DNA of 21,377 nucleotides from Bacteroidales bacterium (lineage in GTDB: Bacteria; Bacteroidota; Bacteroidia; Bacteroidales; B39-G9): contig JAGLDO010000194.1 of assembly GCA_023145555.1 (NCBI GenBank), positions 1-21,377 on the forward strand. Reading direction: 5' to 3'. Shown here piece by piece: positions 1 through 8,017 of this stretch. The notes below the pieces were generated by a model. The model was not told where the DNA came from and ran no database searches. It saw nothing but the letters and a program-made list of their open reading frames with translations. Position numbers and translations under genes: made by a program. Within the stretch, counting starts at the first letter, position 1; each line of letters begins with the position of its first letter.

Positions 1-462
1 GAAGAACTTGCCGCTCAAGAAGAAGAAATGCGTCAAAACATGGAAGAAATACAAGCAACCCAAGAAGAGGCAAGCAAAAGAGAGGAAAGTTTTTTAGACG
101 TTTTAAATTCATTGAAAAAAGCAACCTGTTTTGCAGAGTATAATTACGAAGCGCAATTAGTTGACTGTAATACTAATTATATTCAACTGCTTAGCTTAAC
201 ACAAAATGAGGCTATAGGAAAGTACCACTGGATTGTTGGATCGGATACTCAAATCAATATTGATAGTTTTAAAACCATTTGGGATGAACTAAGAAGTGGA
301 AAATCAGTCAATATCCAAAGAGAAATATCTCAAATAAATACAAAAATAACTATACTTGAAAAACTAAGTCCAATATTTGATCAAAGTGGAAACCCAATAA
401 AGTTTTTGTGTATTGCTACACAATTAAACGATTTTGTGAATCATCAATTAAAAAATCAATAA
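1..462 (+). CDS. C-terminal fragment of a coiled-coil/PAS sensor protein, first visible member of a tandem receptor array (5' end outside window)
   Basis: The reading frame is open from base 1, so the gene starts upstream; the ATG at 28 lies inside a conserved coiled coil and is not the real start. The visible 153 residues comprise the end of a Glu/Gln-rich coiled coil containing QEEEMRQNMEE followed by ATQEEASKREE, then one PAS-like domain of about 110 residues that runs to the stop. The coiled coil matches the one between GAF and PAS in the four complete receptors downstream, so the missing part is probably TM-Cache-TM-HAMP-HAMP-GAF. No kinase or other enzymatic domain follows the PAS. The next gene starts one base after the stop codon, which implies co-transcription and probably coupled translation. 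The PAS ligand cannot be predicted. Paralogy is clear from the sequence; the missing architecture is inferred. Confidence 0.85.
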   Translation, partial: EELAAQEEEMRQNMEEIQATQEEASKREESFLDVLNSLKKATCFAEYNYEAQLVDCNTNYIQLLSLTQNEAIGKYHWIVGSDTQINIDSFKTIWDELRSGKSVNIQREISQINTKITILEKLSPIFDQSGNPIKFLCIATQLNDFVNHQLKNQ

Positions 463-463
463 A

Positions 464-2791
464 ATGAAGTCTCGCATAAAATCGATAATACTATTATATT
501 TTATAACAACTTTAGTTATTATTTACTCTATTTCTATTGGATATACTATAATAAAATACCAACAAATTTCTGAGCAGAATACCTTAATTTCGTTAAATAC
601 AAAAACAAATATCATTTCTCAGATCACTAAAAATGAAATTGATAATTATTTTGATGTTGCACGTACTATCTCACAAGTATTTTTGAATTATCAAAATATT
701 GAACAACTGCAACGAAGACCACATTTTATGTCTATTCTAAAAACCACACTTATAGCAAATCCCGAATTGCTATCAATATGGAGTATCTGGGAACCGTATG
801 CATTAGACACATTAGACAGTTATTATGAAAATTCAGATGCTTCAACAATTATTGGCAATTTCTCTCCTACATATTATAGAAGTGATGAGGAAATTTTTCT
901 TGAAATTAATAGTCTCAGTTCAGAAACAGCACTTTTTACCAGTGATTATTATACTATCCCAAAAAACACATCTAGCGAAACAATTTTAAATCCATATTAT
1001 TATTCTTATACAGGGAAAAATAAAGACAAAATATTACAAACTAGCTTAATAATACCATTAATTCATAAAAGTGTTTTTCTTGGTGTGGTAGGTGTTGATA
1101 TTCCATTAAAAAAATTACAAAATAGCATTACACAACAAAACCCTAATTCTTATTCCGATTTATTTTTAATTTCAAATCAATTATCTATTGTATCGTCAAA
1201 CCAAGATACCATTATTGGAAACAACCTAAATTCAATTATTGCTGATACAATTAATAATATTGGTTATCATATTAGTAAAGGATATTCGGATCAGTTTTTA
1301 CAGAAAAACGATTCTTTAAACACTACTTATTATTATACATTTTCGCCAATTTGCTTAGGAAAAACAAACACACCATGGTCACTATTATTAAGAACAGATG
1401 AAAAAGAGATGTTTAAATCAGCAAAAAAAACTATTCTTTTTCTATTAACATTGAGTATTCTTTCTGTAATAGTACTCGCATTTTTACTAAACATCCTCGC
1501 CAATAAAATAATACGTCCGATTAAAATTATAAATAAAACCCTAACACAAATTGCACAAGGAAAACTCAACCAAACACAACATATTTCAATTTCCAGTAAA
1601 GATGAAATTGGAAAAATGGCAACTTCGGTAAATATACTTTTTGACAATCTAAACAAAACATCCGATTTTGCTAAAGAAATAGGTTCAGGAAAATTAGAAG
1701 CTAAATTTAATTTATTAAGCAAAGATGATGTACTTGGGAAATCGCTTTTAGACATGCAAATAAGTTTAAATAATGCAAGATTGGAAGAAGTAAAAAGAAC
1801 CGAAACTGATGATATACAAAAATGGATTAGCGATGGAATTACACGTTTTGGGGAAATATTAAGAAATCATACTAATATTAAAGAAATTTCAGACGTTTTA
1901 ATCCGACAATTAATTGATTACGTTGAAGTAGCCCAAGGAAGTTTGTTCATGATAAACGACAATGATACTTCTGATGTTTTTTACGAACCACTTGCGGCAG
2001 TAGCATTTGGCAGAGAAAAATTAATTGAAAAAACATTTAAAAAAGGAGAAAGTGTAATTGGTAGGGCTATTCAAGAAAAAAGAACAATATCATTAAATGA
2101 TGCGCCTAATAATTTTGTGAATATTACTTCAGGACTTTTAAATGATAATCCTAATAACATTTTAATTGTTCCGTTAAAAATTGGAGAAGAAGTTTTTGGT
2201 ATTATTGAACTGGTTTCATTTGATGTGCTTGCTAATTATAAAATTGAATTTATAGAAAAAGTAGGGGAAAATATTGCTTCTACTCTATATAATCTAAAAA
2301 TTAACCAACAAACACTAATTTTACTCGAACAATCGCAACAACAAGCAGAAGAACTTGCTTCCCAAGAAGAAGAAATGCGCCAAAATATGGAAGAAATGCA
2401 AACAACACAAGAAGAAACTGCAAAACGCGAATTTCATATAAAAAGCATGATCTCTGCTATTAATAAAATTGTTTTCATTACCGAATACAATCCTGAAGGA
2501 AAACTAATCTATATTAACGAACAATTGTTAAATTTAACTGGTATTTCTCAAGGTCAACTAATGAATAAATCAATAAACAATATCAACTATTATAAAATTA
2601 AAAACTTTGATATTAATGATTGGGAAACAATAAAAAACGGACAAGAGTTTACACGAATCGCAGCTATAAAATCAAATGAAAAATCAACATTATTAAAAGA
2701 AACTTTTTCTCCTGTTTATGATGAAGTCGGTTCGCTGGAAAAAATAGTGAATATTGCTATTGATATATCAGAAGATTCGTTTATAGTTTAA
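464..2791 (+). CDS. Membrane receptor: Cache - HAMP x2 - GAF - coiled coil - PAS, no output domain (sensor subclass A)
   Basis: 775 residues. A hydrophobic helix at about 8-30 and a second at about 323-346 enclose a 290-residue extracytoplasmic region of double-Cache type. It carries IWEPYALDTLDSYY, PYYYSYTGK, then GVVGVDIPL, and ends with the Cache-like GKTNTPWS. A HAMP unit follows at about 347-400 (RPIKII...SKDEIGKMATSVN) and a second HAMP-like unit at about 400-450 (IGSGKLEAKF...SKDDVLGKSLLDM). A GAF domain spans about 470-620, a coiled coil about 620-660 (QEEEMRQNMEEMQTTQEE) and a PAS domain about 660-775. No catalytic or chemoreceptor tip domain follows. The start is one base after the previous stop, with no Shine-Dalgarno. 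The sensor half is most like that of the gene at 8018. Role inferred: sensing an external small molecule and transmitting through the membrane to an unknown partner. Confidence 0.85.
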   Translation: MKSRIKSIILLYFITTLVIIYSISIGYTIIKYQQISEQNTLISLNTKTNIISQITKNEIDNYFDVARTISQVFLNYQNIEQLQRRPHFMSILKTTLIANPELLSIWSIWEPYALDTLDSYYENSDASTIIGNFSPTYYRSDEEIFLEINSLSSETALFTSDYYTIPKNTSSETILNPYYYSYTGKNKDKILQTSLIIPLIHKSVFLGVVGVDIPLKKLQNSITQQNPNSYSDLFLISNQLSIVSSNQDTIIGNNLNSIIADTINNIGYHISKGYSDQFLQKNDSLNTTYYYTFSPICLGKTNTPWSLLLRTDEKEMFKSAKKTILFLLTLSILSVIVLAFLLNILANKIIRPIKIINKTLTQIAQGKLNQTQHISISSKDEIGKMATSVNILFDNLNKTSDFAKEIGSGKLEAKFNLLSKDDVLGKSLLDMQISLNNARLEEVKRTETDDIQKWISDGITRFGEILRNHTNIKEISDVLIRQLIDYVEVAQGSLFMINDNDTSDVFYEPLAAVAFGREKLIEKTFKKGESVIGRAIQEKRTISLNDAPNNFVNITSGLLNDNPNNILIVPLKIGEEVFGIIELVSFDVLANYKIEFIEKVGENIASTLYNLKINQQTLILLEQSQQQAEELASQEEEMRQNMEEMQTTQEETAKREFHIKSMISAINKIVFITEYNPEGKLIYINEQLLNLTGISQGQLMNKSINNINYYKIKNFDINDWETIKNGQEFTRIAAIKSNEKSTLLKETFSPVYDEVGSLEKIVNIAIDISEDSFIV

Positions 2792-2793
2792 TT

Positions 2794-2817
2794 TAGCAAG
2801 TTGCTATATAGCTATAT
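2794..2817. promoter_or_regulatory. Two abutting perfect palindromes in the gap between two receptor genes
   Basis: TAGCAAGTTGCTA (2794-2806) is a perfect 6-bp inverted repeat around a central G. It runs directly into ATATAGCTATAT (2806-2817), a perfect 12-bp palindrome. They occupy the 53-bp spacer between the stop at 2791 and the ATG at 2845. They could be operator half-sites for a dimeric regulator or a small RNA hairpin between cistrons. There is no T tract, so an intrinsic terminator is unlikely. The second palindrome is pure alternating AT-type sequence around GC and could occur by chance. Confidence 0.35.
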
Positions 2818-2844
2818 GTCGATAATAATAGAAAATAAAAACGC

Positions 2845-5169
2845 ATGAAAAAAGGAATGAATATCAACAAAAAGCTTATATTCTATATTTTAACAACAAC
2901 TATAATTATTTATGCTGTTTCAATAGGTTATGTAAGTTTAAATACACGATCAACAGCATTAAAAGATGCTTTTAATTTCACTGATGAAGTTGCAAAAGAA
3001 TATGCTGCAAAAATTGAAGGACAGTTTAACGAAGATTTAGCTGTTGTACGAACCTTGTCGTATGCTTTTAAAACATATAAAGATATGCCAACCGATACAT
3101 GGAAAAGGTTATATGCAGACATGTATAAGCATATTTTCAACGAAAATCCTGATTATTATGCATTATGGGATTCTTGGGAGTTAAAATATATTGATAGCAC
3201 ATGGAATCAAGAAACAGGTCGCTATATTAAAACTGTTTGGAGAGAAAATGGACAAATAAAAGAAATTGATTTTATAAAAGGTTTAGATGGAGATTCTGAG
3301 GTTTATGCCGCATCAAAATTAGAAAATCTTGAACAAATTTGGGAACCTTATTTCGATGTATTTGATGAAGGGAAAAAAGAAAAACTTTTTATGACAAGCC
3401 TAATTAGTCCTTTACAAGAAAATGGTGAATTTATGGGTTTGGTTGGCATTGATTTTGGTATTAATCAAACTCAAGAAATTATTTCCCAAATAAAACCTTT
3501 TGAAAACAGCTATGCTTTTTTACTATCTAATTTAGGAACTTTTGCCGCACATCCCAACTTTGAAAATGTTGGTGTTTCAATTAAAGAAGTTTTTCCTGAA
3601 TATACCGAACAATACAATATTATTGATAAGATTCAACACAAGCAAAACTTTTCATTTAGAGCAACCGATTCAGAAACAGGAGAGAAATTTTATTATACTT
3701 TTGCATCAATACAAGTAGGAAAAACATCTACTCCATGGACTATTGGAATAGTTGTTCCCGAAAAGATTATTATGATTACAGCTAATCGTAATTTTATAAT
3801 TTCATTATTTATAGGAATTTTTGGAATCCTTATTCTTTTCTTTATTATTTTACTTGTTGCTAAAAACATAACTTCTCCACTAGTAAAAACAACCAATATT
3901 TTACAAGAATTGTCTCTTGGAAAGATTGATCAAATAGAAAAACTCTCCATTAAGGGTAACGATGAAATTGCAGATATGGCGGCATCAGTAAATACATTAT
4001 TAGAAGGTCTTGATCGTACAGCAATTTTTGCCCGTCAAATTGGTAAAGGAAATTTAAATGCGGATTTTGAAGTTTTAAGTAAAGATGATGTTTTAGGAAA
4101 CTCCTTGCTTGAAATGCGCAAAAATTTGCAACATGCAGAGGAAGAAGAAGAAAAACGAAAAATAGATGATGAAAAGCAAAATTGGATTACTGTTGGAATA
4201 GCAAAATTTGGAGATATCCTTCGTAAAAATAACGACAATATCGAAACGTTATCATTCCATATTATGAGCAATCTAATAAACTATATAGAAGCAACCCAAG
4301 GAGCCTTATACATTAAAAACGATTATGATCCTGAGAACATTTACTTCGAAATGAAATCTACCATTGCATTTGATAGAAGTAAACTTGTTAATAAAAAGAT
4401 TATTTTAGGGGAAGGATTAGTTGGTCGTTGTGCTTTTGAAAAACTCACAATATATATGGTTGACGTTCCTAACGATTATGTTAAAATAACATCCGGTTTA
4501 GGAGAAGCAAACCCTCGTTGTGTTTTATTAGTTCCATTAATTTTAAATAACGATGTTTTTGGCGTAATAGAACTCATTTCATTTAATAAATTTGAACCTC
4601 ACAAAATTAAATTTGTAGAAAAAGTTGGAGAAAATATTGCAGGAACAATTTCAAGCGTAAAAGTAAACGAACAAACTGCTCGATTACTTGAAGAATCTCA
4701 AAAACAAAGAGAAGAACTTACAAGCCAAGAAGAAGAAATGCGCCAAAATTTAGAAGAAATGGTAACCACTCAAGAGGAAGCCTCTAAACGCGAAGCTGAA
4801 TTGCAAAGTATTCTAGATGCATTAAATGCTATTTCTTTAGTTGCAGAATACGATACAACCGGGCGACTAATAACAATAAACGACAAGTTTGTTTCTTTAT
4901 TAGGAATCCCACGAGAACAACTTATTGGAAAACATCAAGGATCATTCGGTCAAATTGAAGGTGAAAGAGACAACGACTTTACAGCTTTTTGGGAAGCATT
5001 ACGAAACGGAGAATCAAAACAAATTATTCAAAAAATCACATTTAATAATAAAGAAATTTGGGTTCAAGAAGAGTATTCACCTATATTTGATAATGAAGGA
5101 GAAACAATTAGAATCCTTAACATTGCTATAGATATTACAGACGCAAGATTGCGTAATAAAGGAGAATAA
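2845..5169 (+). CDS. Membrane receptor: Cache - HAMP x2 - GAF - coiled coil - PAS, no output domain (sensor subclass B)
   Basis: 774 residues with the same layout as its neighbours. TM1 is at about 10-29, the extracytoplasmic Cache region at 30-315, TM2 at about 316-338, HAMP-like units at about 339-440, GAF at about 455-610, coiled coil around Met632 (QEEEMRQNLEEM) and PAS at about 655-774. The sensor domain carries LWDSWELKYIDSTWN, a signature shared with the gene at 5189 but not with those at 464 and 8018. Its own WEPYFD and GLVGIDFGI segments look like the typical second half of the membrane-distal Cache pocket. The GAF domain has GEGLVGRCAFEK with a cysteine, then LLVPL and GVIELISF. A conserved helix, EKQNWITVGIAKFGDILR, precedes the GAF. 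ATG 2845 is chosen because it directly follows an A-rich leader shared with the gene at 8018; Met5 is an alternative. No output domain is present. Confidence 0.85.
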   Translation: MKKGMNINKKLIFYILTTTIIIYAVSIGYVSLNTRSTALKDAFNFTDEVAKEYAAKIEGQFNEDLAVVRTLSYAFKTYKDMPTDTWKRLYADMYKHIFNENPDYYALWDSWELKYIDSTWNQETGRYIKTVWRENGQIKEIDFIKGLDGDSEVYAASKLENLEQIWEPYFDVFDEGKKEKLFMTSLISPLQENGEFMGLVGIDFGINQTQEIISQIKPFENSYAFLLSNLGTFAAHPNFENVGVSIKEVFPEYTEQYNIIDKIQHKQNFSFRATDSETGEKFYYTFASIQVGKTSTPWTIGIVVPEKIIMITANRNFIISLFIGIFGILILFFIILLVAKNITSPLVKTTNILQELSLGKIDQIEKLSIKGNDEIADMAASVNTLLEGLDRTAIFARQIGKGNLNADFEVLSKDDVLGNSLLEMRKNLQHAEEEEEKRKIDDEKQNWITVGIAKFGDILRKNNDNIETLSFHIMSNLINYIEATQGALYIKNDYDPENIYFEMKSTIAFDRSKLVNKKIILGEGLVGRCAFEKLTIYMVDVPNDYVKITSGLGEANPRCVLLVPLILNNDVFGVIELISFNKFEPHKIKFVEKVGENIAGTISSVKVNEQTARLLEESQKQREELTSQEEEMRQNLEEMVTTQEEASKREAELQSILDALNAISLVAEYDTTGRLITINDKFVSLLGIPREQLIGKHQGSFGQIEGERDNDFTAFWEALRNGESKQIIQKITFNNKEIWVQEEYSPIFDNEGETIRILNIAIDITDARLRNKGE

Positions 5170-5177
5170 CATTTATC

Positions 5178-5182
5178 GGGAG
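5178..5182 (+). promoter_or_regulatory. Ribosome binding site GGGAG for the receptor gene at 5189
   Basis: GGGAG lies six bases before the ATG at 5189. This is a good Shine-Dalgarno in a window where almost every other start has only an A-rich leader. It supports the start choice and suggests this cistron may be translated more strongly than its neighbours. Confidence 0.5.
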
Positions 5183-5188
5183 ACAACC

Positions 5189-7999
5189 ATGGAACAAAGA
5201 TTGCGCCTAAGCTTAAAAATGCTTTTTCTAATTTTATCAACATCTATTGTTATATATGTTTTGGCCATTGGTTTAATTAGTGTAAAATATAAAAAAACCG
5301 CTTTAGAAGATGCTAAAGCACTTACTAACTCATATGTAAAACAATACGCTTTTCTTATTAAAACATCTCTTGATGCAGACATGGACGTTGTACGTGCTCT
5401 TGCACAAGCATTTCATGGTTATGAAGACCTTGAGCAAAACAGCAGAAGGGCTTTATACAACAAAATGCTAAAAAGTGTTTTAGAAAAAAATAAGCAATAT
5501 GTTTCTGTGTGGGACAGTTGGGAGCTCCAATTTATTGATTCTTCTTGGAATAAAACCCATGGTCGACTGTCAACTGCTTTTTATAGAAAGAACAACCTTA
5601 TCGACATTACAATAGATTCACTAGATTTATATGATGACAATGTTTCCAGCACCTATTATAAAATAAAAATTTCTGGTCGAGAAACTATTACCGATCCATA
5701 TTTTTATTCGTACACAAAACAAAAAATTGACGAAATATTAGAAACAAGTTTAGTTTCTACTATTGTTTTAAATAACAACTTTATTGGCATTACCGGAGTT
5801 GATGTATCCTTAGAACATTTTAAAAACATTATCGATACTATTCATCCTTTTAAAGGTAGTTATACATTTTTATTAGCAAATAATGGTAGTTTCGTAGCCC
5901 ATCCAAACCGTAATTATAGCGGGCGAATTATTACTAACGTATTTCCTGAATATGCAGAAAAAGCACCCGTTTTAGAAAATGTGAAAAACGGAGAATCTTT
6001 TAATTTCATTATTTCTGATCAACATAATAATGAAAATTATTATTTTTCATTTTCCCCAATACGTATTGGAAAAACAAGAACACCATGGTCTTTTGGAATT
6101 GTTGTTCCATTACAATCAATAATGGAAGAAGCTAACAGTCACTTTTTAATTTCCGTAAGAGTAGGACTTCTTGGGTTATTAATATTAACATTTATTATTT
6201 GGTTTATTGCAACTAATATTGCGAAACCACTTCGAAAAACAACAAAAGCATTACGAAAACTTTCTTTAGGTGACATTTCAAAATCCGATTTAGCAGACTC
6301 AGGCACTAATGATGAAATAGGAGCAATGTCTAGTTCTGTAAATAATTTAATAATAAACTTAGAAAAAACCGCCAATTTTGCCGATGAAATTGGAAAGAGA
6401 AATTTCAATAAAGAATTTACACTTTTAAGTGATAATGATGCTTTAGGAAAGGCAATTTTAGAAATGCGTAACAGCTTAAGAGTCGCTAATCAAGAAGAAA
6501 TAAAAAGTAAGAAAAATGAACAAAATCTTATATGGCATTCTAATGGCTTAAATATATTCAGCAGAATATTACGCGAAGACAACAACGATATTAACAAGCT
6601 TTGTTTTAATATAATAAAAATCCTTGTTTCATATCTAAACGCAAACGAAGGAGGAATATATTTAGTTCACAATATCTCTGAAGAAAGTAAAATTTTAAAA
6701 CTTACTGCTTTTATTGGCTTTGAAAAAGAGAAATACAATATTGAAGAAGTTCCTTTTGGAGAGGGTTTGGTTGGAAGATGTGCCGTTGAAAAAGACAAAA
6801 TTTTCATTACCGATGTTGTAGATGATTATATTAAAATATCTTCCGGTTTAGGAAGAGAAAAACCAAATAGCATATTGTTAGTACCTCTTATATATAACGA
6901 TGATTTAATAGGTGTTGTTGAATTAGAATCATTTATCATTTTTGAAGATCATCAAATTTCTTTTTTAGAAAAGATATCAGAAATAAGTGCCGCTACAATT
7001 TCTAGTGCAAAAATAAATATCCGCACAACCGAATTATTAGAACAATCACAATTACAAGCCGACGAACTTGCACAACAAGAAGAAGAAATGCGTCAAAACA
7101 TGGAGGAAATGCAGGCCACACAAGAAGAAGCAAGCAAAAAAGAAGAAGAAATTAGTTCACTTATTTCGGCTCTTAATTCGGCTCTTTATGTAACCATGTA
7201 CGATACAAATGGAATTGTAATTGATATTAACAACAATTTGGTTGAACTACTAAATACACAAAAAGATAGAATTATTGGCAAAAAACACCTTTCTATCCTT
7301 TTTAAAAACGACAAAAACAATGAAAGATTTAGTTCTTTTTGGAATAATTTAAGAGAAGGAAAAAGCAAAACAGAAATAGAATTTTATAGAATTGGCAGGA
7401 AAGAAATATGGCTTTCTGAGAAATATACTCCTATTATTGATAATGAGGGAAATACTATTAAAGTAATTAAAATATCAACCAATATTAGCGAAGTATATAA
7501 TTTGGAAGAAGAAATTATTGAACTTCAACAACAAAAAGCTAAAGCACAAAAGAAACATCAAGATGTATTAGCAAAAGAACAACTCGAAAGAGATAAAAAA
7601 GACAGCAAACTAGTTATTGAAAAATTACTCGAAGAGATAAATTTTGAATATGTTAACCTAACATACTTAAATAAGGTTTTTAAAGGAGATATTTCAAAAA
7701 TTCAACACATTTTAGATGTATATTTAAAAACAATACCGGAACAAATCGATGAATTATTTAATATTAATAACAATAAAAACTGGGATCTTTTAAAATTAAA
7801 AGCTACTAATTTTAAATCTAAAATGAATTATCTGGGACTAGATAATCTAGTAGATCTATCTAAAAAAATAATTCATATAACAACAACAAAACAAAATTTC
7901 CTTGAATTATCAATTATCATAAACAGTATTGAAGATATTTGGATGAAAATTGAAAAAGAAATAAAAAAAATAAAAAAATCTAAAAACCTTTCCAGTTAA
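5189..7999 (+). CDS. Membrane receptor: Cache - HAMP x2 - GAF - coiled coil - PAS - coiled coil - degenerate Hpt domain (sensor subclass B)
   Basis: 936 residues, about 160 longer than its paralogues. TM1 is at about 10-30, a Cache-type sensor (VWDSWELQFIDSSWN, DPYFYSYTK, GITGVDVSL) spans 31-318, and TM2 is at about 319-343. HAMP-like units, GAF (about 460-615, GEGLVGRCAVEK), coiled coil around Met634 and PAS (about 655-770) follow. A second charged coiled coil (about 772-818) then leads into an Hpt-like helical domain at about 820-930. That domain reads NLTYLNKVFKGD, ILDVYLKTIPEQIDEL, NWDLLKLKATNFKSKMNYLG. In active Hpt domains the third helix reads AHxLKSSxxxLG; here the histidine position is Thr873 (codon 7805-7807), so it should not carry a phosphoryl group. 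It may dock a response regulator without transferring phosphate. The Hpt assignment is pattern-based and needs a profile or structure check. Confidence 0.85.
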   Translation: MEQRLRLSLKMLFLILSTSIVIYVLAIGLISVKYKKTALEDAKALTNSYVKQYAFLIKTSLDADMDVVRALAQAFHGYEDLEQNSRRALYNKMLKSVLEKNKQYVSVWDSWELQFIDSSWNKTHGRLSTAFYRKNNLIDITIDSLDLYDDNVSSTYYKIKISGRETITDPYFYSYTKQKIDEILETSLVSTIVLNNNFIGITGVDVSLEHFKNIIDTIHPFKGSYTFLLANNGSFVAHPNRNYSGRIITNVFPEYAEKAPVLENVKNGESFNFIISDQHNNENYYFSFSPIRIGKTRTPWSFGIVVPLQSIMEEANSHFLISVRVGLLGLLILTFIIWFIATNIAKPLRKTTKALRKLSLGDISKSDLADSGTNDEIGAMSSSVNNLIINLEKTANFADEIGKRNFNKEFTLLSDNDALGKAILEMRNSLRVANQEEIKSKKNEQNLIWHSNGLNIFSRILREDNNDINKLCFNIIKILVSYLNANEGGIYLVHNISEESKILKLTAFIGFEKEKYNIEEVPFGEGLVGRCAVEKDKIFITDVVDDYIKISSGLGREKPNSILLVPLIYNDDLIGVVELESFIIFEDHQISFLEKISEISAATISSAKINIRTTELLEQSQLQADELAQQEEEMRQNMEEMQATQEEASKKEEEISSLISALNSALYVTMYDTNGIVIDINNNLVELLNTQKDRIIGKKHLSILFKNDKNNERFSSFWNNLREGKSKTEIEFYRIGRKEIWLSEKYTPIIDNEGNTIKVIKISTNISEVYNLEEEIIELQQQKAKAQKKHQDVLAKEQLERDKKDSKLVIEKLLEEINFEYVNLTYLNKVFKGDISKIQHILDVYLKTIPEQIDELFNINNNKNWDLLKLKATNFKSKMNYLGLDNLVDLSKKIIHITTTKQNFLELSIIINSIEDIWMKIEKEIKKIKKSKNLSS

Positions 8000-8017
8000 A
8001 AATAAAAACGCGTTACC

